Source: HGM13233 sp964478515
Lineage (GTDB): Bacteria > Bacillota > Clostridia > Oscillospirales > Ruminococcaceae
DNA: 64,000 bases
NCBI GenBank assembly: GCA_964478515.1
Contig: CAYZIL010000003.1
Location: 56,361 to 120,360 of the forward strand
Direction: 5' to 3'
Below the pieces are notes generated by a model, which saw only the letters and a list, made by a program, of their open reading frames with translations, ran no database searches and was not told the DNA's origin. Below are positions 60,856 to 64,000 of the stretch, in pieces (position 1 is the first letter of the stretch; the number at the start of each line of letters is the position of its first letter). The position numbers and the translations under genes are program-made.

Positions 60856-61338
60856 TCATTTTTTTGCCGCTTGCGCATACGCTTGTGAAAATATTTTTTT
60901 AATTTCTCCCACAGCGGCGCTGTAGCCGCGGGGATAGGCCATATATCCCTGCGCCAATACACCGCCGCCGTCGGCCGTCACAATCTCCAGTGTATACGAT
61001 TTACCGTCCACCGCATTCCTGCAGCGCTTGTTGAAGCCGTTCCAGCGGGCCAGACGGTACTTTTCGGCCACTTCGGTAAGCTTTGGCAGCAGCGGCTCTT
61101 GCGGGTGAACTGTCACAGTGTTTTCGGCCGGCTCGCCGTCCGGTTTTACTCTCAGTATCTCGCTGCCGTTTTCCCGCCGCACCGCATAACTGAAACCGAA
61201 ATCTCTCGTCATACCGCCGTGCTCGGCATAGCGAAAAGCGACGACGTCCCCAAGGCGGCGCCCGTTGCCGGCCGGCCTCGCAGTGCGGGAAAAAAGTATT
61301 ATCGGTACGGCGAACGCCGCCGCAAAAAACACGCTCAA
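60856..61338 (-). CDS. Small membrane-anchored or secreted protein of unknown function
   Basis: 160 residues. A hydrophobic N-terminus (SVFFAAAFAVPIILFS) acts as signal or anchor, then a soluble domain with GKSYTLEIVTADG and a C-terminal helix (FSQAYAQAAKK). I recognise no family. I choose the TTG at 61338 because AAAGGAG lies 6 nt upstream and the protein then begins at its signal; the longer frame to 61413 has no ribosome site. Confidence 0.6.
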   Translation of the reverse strand: MSVFFAAAFAVPIILFSRTARPAGNGRRLGDVVAFRYAEHGGMTRDFGFSYAVRRENGSEILRVKPDGEPAENTVTVHPQEPLLPKLTEVAEKYRLARWNGFNKRCRNAVDGKSYTLEIVTADGGGVLAQGYMAYPRGYSAAVGEIKKIFSQAYAQAAKK

Positions 61339-61451
61339 AACTATCTCCTTTCGCCGCCGGCTGCTGAGTACACGACAAACTGCCTGTGCGTTTTTCGGAC
61401 ACAGCAAAGTCAAAGCTCAGCGAGCTCCGCTTCGGGCATCTTCTCGGTTTT

Positions 61452-61480
61452 ATTGTATTATACCATACAACTGCGGTCAA
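61452..61480 (-). promoter_or_regulatory. Promoter of the small secreted protein
   Basis: Minus strand TTGACC (61480-61475), 17 bp, TACAAT (61457-61452); a TATAAT overlaps at 61462-61457. Confidence 0.6.
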
Positions 61481-61529
61481 ACGCTGTCGCCGGCCACCGC
61501 TCAACGCAGACCACAACAATCTTTTTTGC

Positions 61530-61564
61530 GACAAAAGTCGGCAGTCTTATTGCAGACTGCCGAC
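61530..61564 (-). terminator. nrdD-trxB terminator
   Basis: A perfect 10-bp stem (GTCGGCAGTC 61537-61546 with GACTGCCGAC 61555-61564), then TTTTG on the minus strand. Confidence 0.85.
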
Positions 61565-61571
61565 CGGCTAA

Positions 61572-62480
61572 TTATTTATTTCTTGACAGCCACTCGCAGG
61601 CCGCCGTGGCGGCCACAGCGCCGTCCGCTGCCGCTGTCGTCAACTGTCGCACGGTTTTCGTGCGGCAGTCGCCGGCAACGAAAACGCCGGGGCAACTTGT
61701 AAAACAGCTCTCGTCGGCGGCGATATAACCGGCCTCGTCAAGTCTAACGGTGTCGGCAAACCTTTCGTTTTGCGGGCGGCGGCCGACGGCGACAAACAGC
61801 CCGCTGAGCGCTATTTTTTCGCTTACCCCGTTTGAGTCGCACAGCGTAACTCCGCACAGCTCACCGGTACCGTTTAGCTCCGCAACGGTGCAGCCCAATT
61901 TCAACTCGACATTGGGCAGCTGCGCGACCCGCTCGGCCAACGCCCGCTCGCCGCGAAATTCGGCGCGGCGGTGCACAAGCGTGACGCGATTGCATATGCT
62001 GCTGAGATATTCGGCGCTTTGCAGCGCGGCGTTGCCGCCGCCGACTACGGCGACGTTCTCGCCTTTATAAAACGCCCCGTCACACAGCGCGCAGTAGGAA
62101 ATTCCGTTGCCGGCCAATTCCCGCTCGCCGGCTATACCGAGCTCGCGCGGCCGCGCACCCACGGCGATTATTACCGCCGCGGCCGGGTATTCGCGGCGCT
62201 TCGTCACCACCGCAAAACCGCCGCTGCGCTTTTCCACTCGCTCGGCGTCGGCAAGCTCTAGCTGCGCTCCGAAGCCGGTAGCCTGCTCGCAGAGCGCGTC
62301 GGCAAATTCCATGCCGGTCGTCTGCATTATGCCCGGGTAGTTCTCCACCCGCGGTGACGTCGCAATTTGACCGCCGACGCCCTCGCCTTCAAGCACCAGT
62401 ACGCTTTTCCCGGCCCGGGCGGCATAAATGGCGGCGGTCAGTCCGGCACAGCCGGCGCCGATTATAACAATTTCGCTCAT
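61572..62480 (-). CDS. trxB: Thioredoxin reductase
   Basis: 302 residues. FAD motif IIGAGCAGLTAAIYAARAG, redox centre YCALCDGAF (CxxC near 131), NAD(P) motif VVGGGNAAL and the C-terminal FVAGDCRTK...QLTTAAADGA. It reduces thioredoxin-type proteins. The ATG at 62480 overlaps the nrdD stop (ATGA), so it is coupled to the reductase gene and probably recycles the thioredoxin-like domain fused to NrdD. Confidence 0.93.
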   Translation of the reverse strand: MSEIVIIGAGCAGLTAAIYAARAGKSVLVLEGEGVGGQIATSPRVENYPGIMQTTGMEFADALCEQATGFGAQLELADAERVEKRSGGFAVVTKRREYPAAAVIIAVGARPRELGIAGERELAGNGISYCALCDGAFYKGENVAVVGGGNAALQSAEYLSSICNRVTLVHRRAEFRGERALAERVAQLPNVELKLGCTVAELNGTGELCGVTLCDSNGVSEKIALSGLFVAVGRRPQNERFADTVRLDEAGYIAADESCFTSCPGVFVAGDCRTKTVRQLTTAAADGAVAATAACEWLSRNK

Positions 62481-64000
62481 TTTGCCAGCGTTTCTGTATA
62501 TGCCTTTATGTTTGAGGCGTTGGCATATTGAGTAACGGCGCCGTTCTCTACTATTACCAGCGTCGGCGCCTGCTTGACGCCCATCTCCTTGACCAGCGCG
62601 ACATTTTCCTCGGCGTCTACCAGCGCGTACTCTATTCCGGCGCCGCCGAGCACCGCTTTTGCCAAACGGCAGTTGGGGCACGTTTTCGTTGTGAACAGGT
62701 ACACCGCGTTGTCAACGCTCTTAGCCACCGTGCGTGTCTGCTGCGGCTGGCGCGGCTTGCGGCCCTCGCTCTTGAGCTTGGAATTGACGACGTCGTAGGT
62801 GCAGCGCTGCTTGAATTCCTGTGCTTTACCGTCGTTAAAGTTCTGCACCGGACGGTAATAACCGGTAATACGGCTGTAGACCTCGGTAGCGCCGCCGCAT
62901 TCGGGACATTTGTACTGCTCGCCGACGAGATAGCCGTGGCTCTTGCAAATTGAATAGGTCGGCGACAGCGTGAAATACGGCAGGCGATAGTTCTCGGCTA
63001 TTTTGCGCACCAGATTGGCGGCCGCCTTCCAGTCGGGCAGCTTTTCGCCCAAAAAGGCGTGGAACACCGTGCCAGAGGTGTAGAGCGTTTGCATATCGTC
63101 CTGGATGTCCAGCGCCTCGAAGATGTCTGCGGTATAACCGACGGGCAGGTGCGAGGAGTTGGTGTAATAGGGCGTGCCGCCGTCGCGTGAGGACGCGGTG
63201 ATAATGTCGGGGTAGCGCGCCACGTCGTGTTTTGCAAGACGGTATGCCGTGGACTCGGCCGGAGTAGCCTCCAGGTTGTAAAGGTCGCCGTACTGCTCCT
63301 GGTAGTCCGACAGCCGCTCNNNNNNNNNNGCGCATGTGGTTGAGCACGTCCTTGGTAAACTGCTGGGCGCGCTCGTGGGTGAGATCCTCGCCGAGCCAAC
63401 GGGCGTTCAAGCACGCCTCGTTCATGCCAATCAGTCCGATGGTCGAAAAATGATTGTCAAAGTTGCCGAGGTAGCGCCGCGTGTAGGGATAGAGCCCCTC
63501 TTTGAGCAGCCGGGTAATAATATCGCGCTTAATCTTCAGTGAGCGCGCGGCAATGTCCATCATTTTGTCAAGACGGCTATAAAAATCTATTTCGTCGGCG
63601 GCAAGGTAACCGATTCGCGGCATATTTATTGTCACCACTCCGACCGAGCCGGTGCTCTCGCCGCTGCCGAAGAAGCCGCCGGATTTTTTGCGCAGCTCGC
63701 GCAAATCGAGCCGCAGCCGACAGCACATGCTGCGCACATCGTTGGGCTGCATGTCGCTGTTGATGTAATTGGAAAAATACGGTGTGCCGTATTTAGACGT
63801 CATTTCGAACAGCATGCGGTTATTTTCGGTCTCGGACCAGTCGAAGTCTTTGGTGATGGAATAAGTCGGAATCGGATACTGGAAACCGCGGCCGTTGGCG
63901 TCGCCCTCTATCATGGTCTCGATAAACGCCTTGTTTATCATGTCCATCTCTTTTTTGCAGTCTTTGTAGCAAAAATCCATCTCGCGGCCGCCGACAATGG
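62477..64000 (-). CDS. nrdD: Anaerobic ribonucleoside-triphosphate reductase with fused thioredoxin-like domain, 5'-truncated and gap-split
   Basis: The frame is open to the right window edge, so the N-terminus is missing. Conserved NrdD blocks include INMPRIGYLA, YLGNFDNHFSTIGLIGMNE and NLEATPAEST. Zinc cysteines are in SICKSHGY and CPECGG with a later C; the glycyl-radical site is RITGYYRPV. After about 60 residues of linker, a thioredoxin/glutaredoxin-like domain of about 75 residues (VYLFTTKTCPNCRLA, then APTLVIVENG) ends the protein. It makes deoxynucleotides without oxygen. A 10-N gap shifts the frame; the flanks read HMR and ERLSDYQ, which would join without loss. Confidence 0.92.
63320..63329. 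other. Assembly gap (10 N) inside nrdD
   Basis: Ten N separate two frames of the same gene. Ten is not a multiple of three, so the length is a placeholder. Confidence 0.95.

Noticed and set aside
1..64000. CRISPR arrays, insertion sequences, prophage, rRNA
   Set aside because: No regularly spaced repeats, transposase or integrase motifs, phage structural genes or rRNA sequence were seen on either strand.

Overview
The window looks like a chromosomal contig from an anaerobic, endospore-forming Clostridia-type Bacillota with moderately high GC. The 10-base N run at 63320-63329 suggests a draft or metagenome assembly. Evidence for this lineage: SpoIIE at the left edge, an alaS T-box leader, a CIRCE/HrcA operator before groES-groEL, Rex with a Rex box before adhE, [FeFe] hydrogenases, a glycyl-radical ribonucleotide reductase, AGGAGG ribosome sites, TTGACA/TATAAT promoters, and frequent GTG/TTG starts. 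No insertion sequence, prophage, CRISPR array or rRNA was seen; there is one tRNA (Leu-UAA).

Layout. 0-5 kb: the 3' part of spoIIE, a small membrane protein, a triple peptidoglycan-binding-repeat protein, and an orphan ABC ATPase. 5-8 kb: a MarR regulator followed by a serine-palmitoyltransferase-like PLP enzyme and an SDR reductase, a possible sphingoid-base or alpha-oxoamine module. 7.8-12 kb: rpsF-ssb-rpsR, a small HExxH protein interrupted by an amber codon, a RING/zinc-ribbon membrane protein, and prfB. 12-16.5 kb: a serine hydrolase, tRNA-Leu flanked by 54-bp repeats, and an esterase / acyltransferase / DUF6320 operon. 16.8-23.9 kb (minus): a T-box-led run alaS-HIT-PRTase-comEC-holA. 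23.9-31 kb: a transpeptidase, groES-groEL, a Gx-type transporter, an ABC-F protein and a lipase-like hydrolase. 31-34.5 kb: a putative metal exporter, a DUF89 protein, a DUF2087 protein and a Ser/Gly-linker lipoprotein.

34.5-44.6 kb is the most coherent region: adhE, a phosphotransferase-fold protein, a [2Fe-2S] thioredoxin-fold ferredoxin, a hotdog thioesterase, a PAS-containing sensory [FeFe] hydrogenase, a SpoIIE-type phosphatase and a second [FeFe] hydrogenase, all head-to-tail. Upstream lie lysR and rex, and a near-consensus Rex box sits before adhE. It reads as an H2/NADH-responsive fermentation control locus.

44.6-52 kb: a response regulator, a 7TM pseudokinase-like sensor and a canonical histidine kinase, divergent from a reduced YdjG / PspA / SPFH membrane-stress operon. 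52-62 kb: an amidohydrolase with a long structured 5' leader; a four-gene GlpABC-like flavoprotein module divergent from an FGGY kinase and an iron-sulfur flavoprotein. 60.8-64 kb: a small secreted protein, and trxB translationally coupled to an nrdD whose C-terminus carries a fused thioredoxin-like domain. The best candidates for something new are the structured leader at 53.76-53.85 kb, the SPT-like operon, the adhE-sensory hydrogenase locus, and the esterase/acyltransferase/DUF6320 operon.
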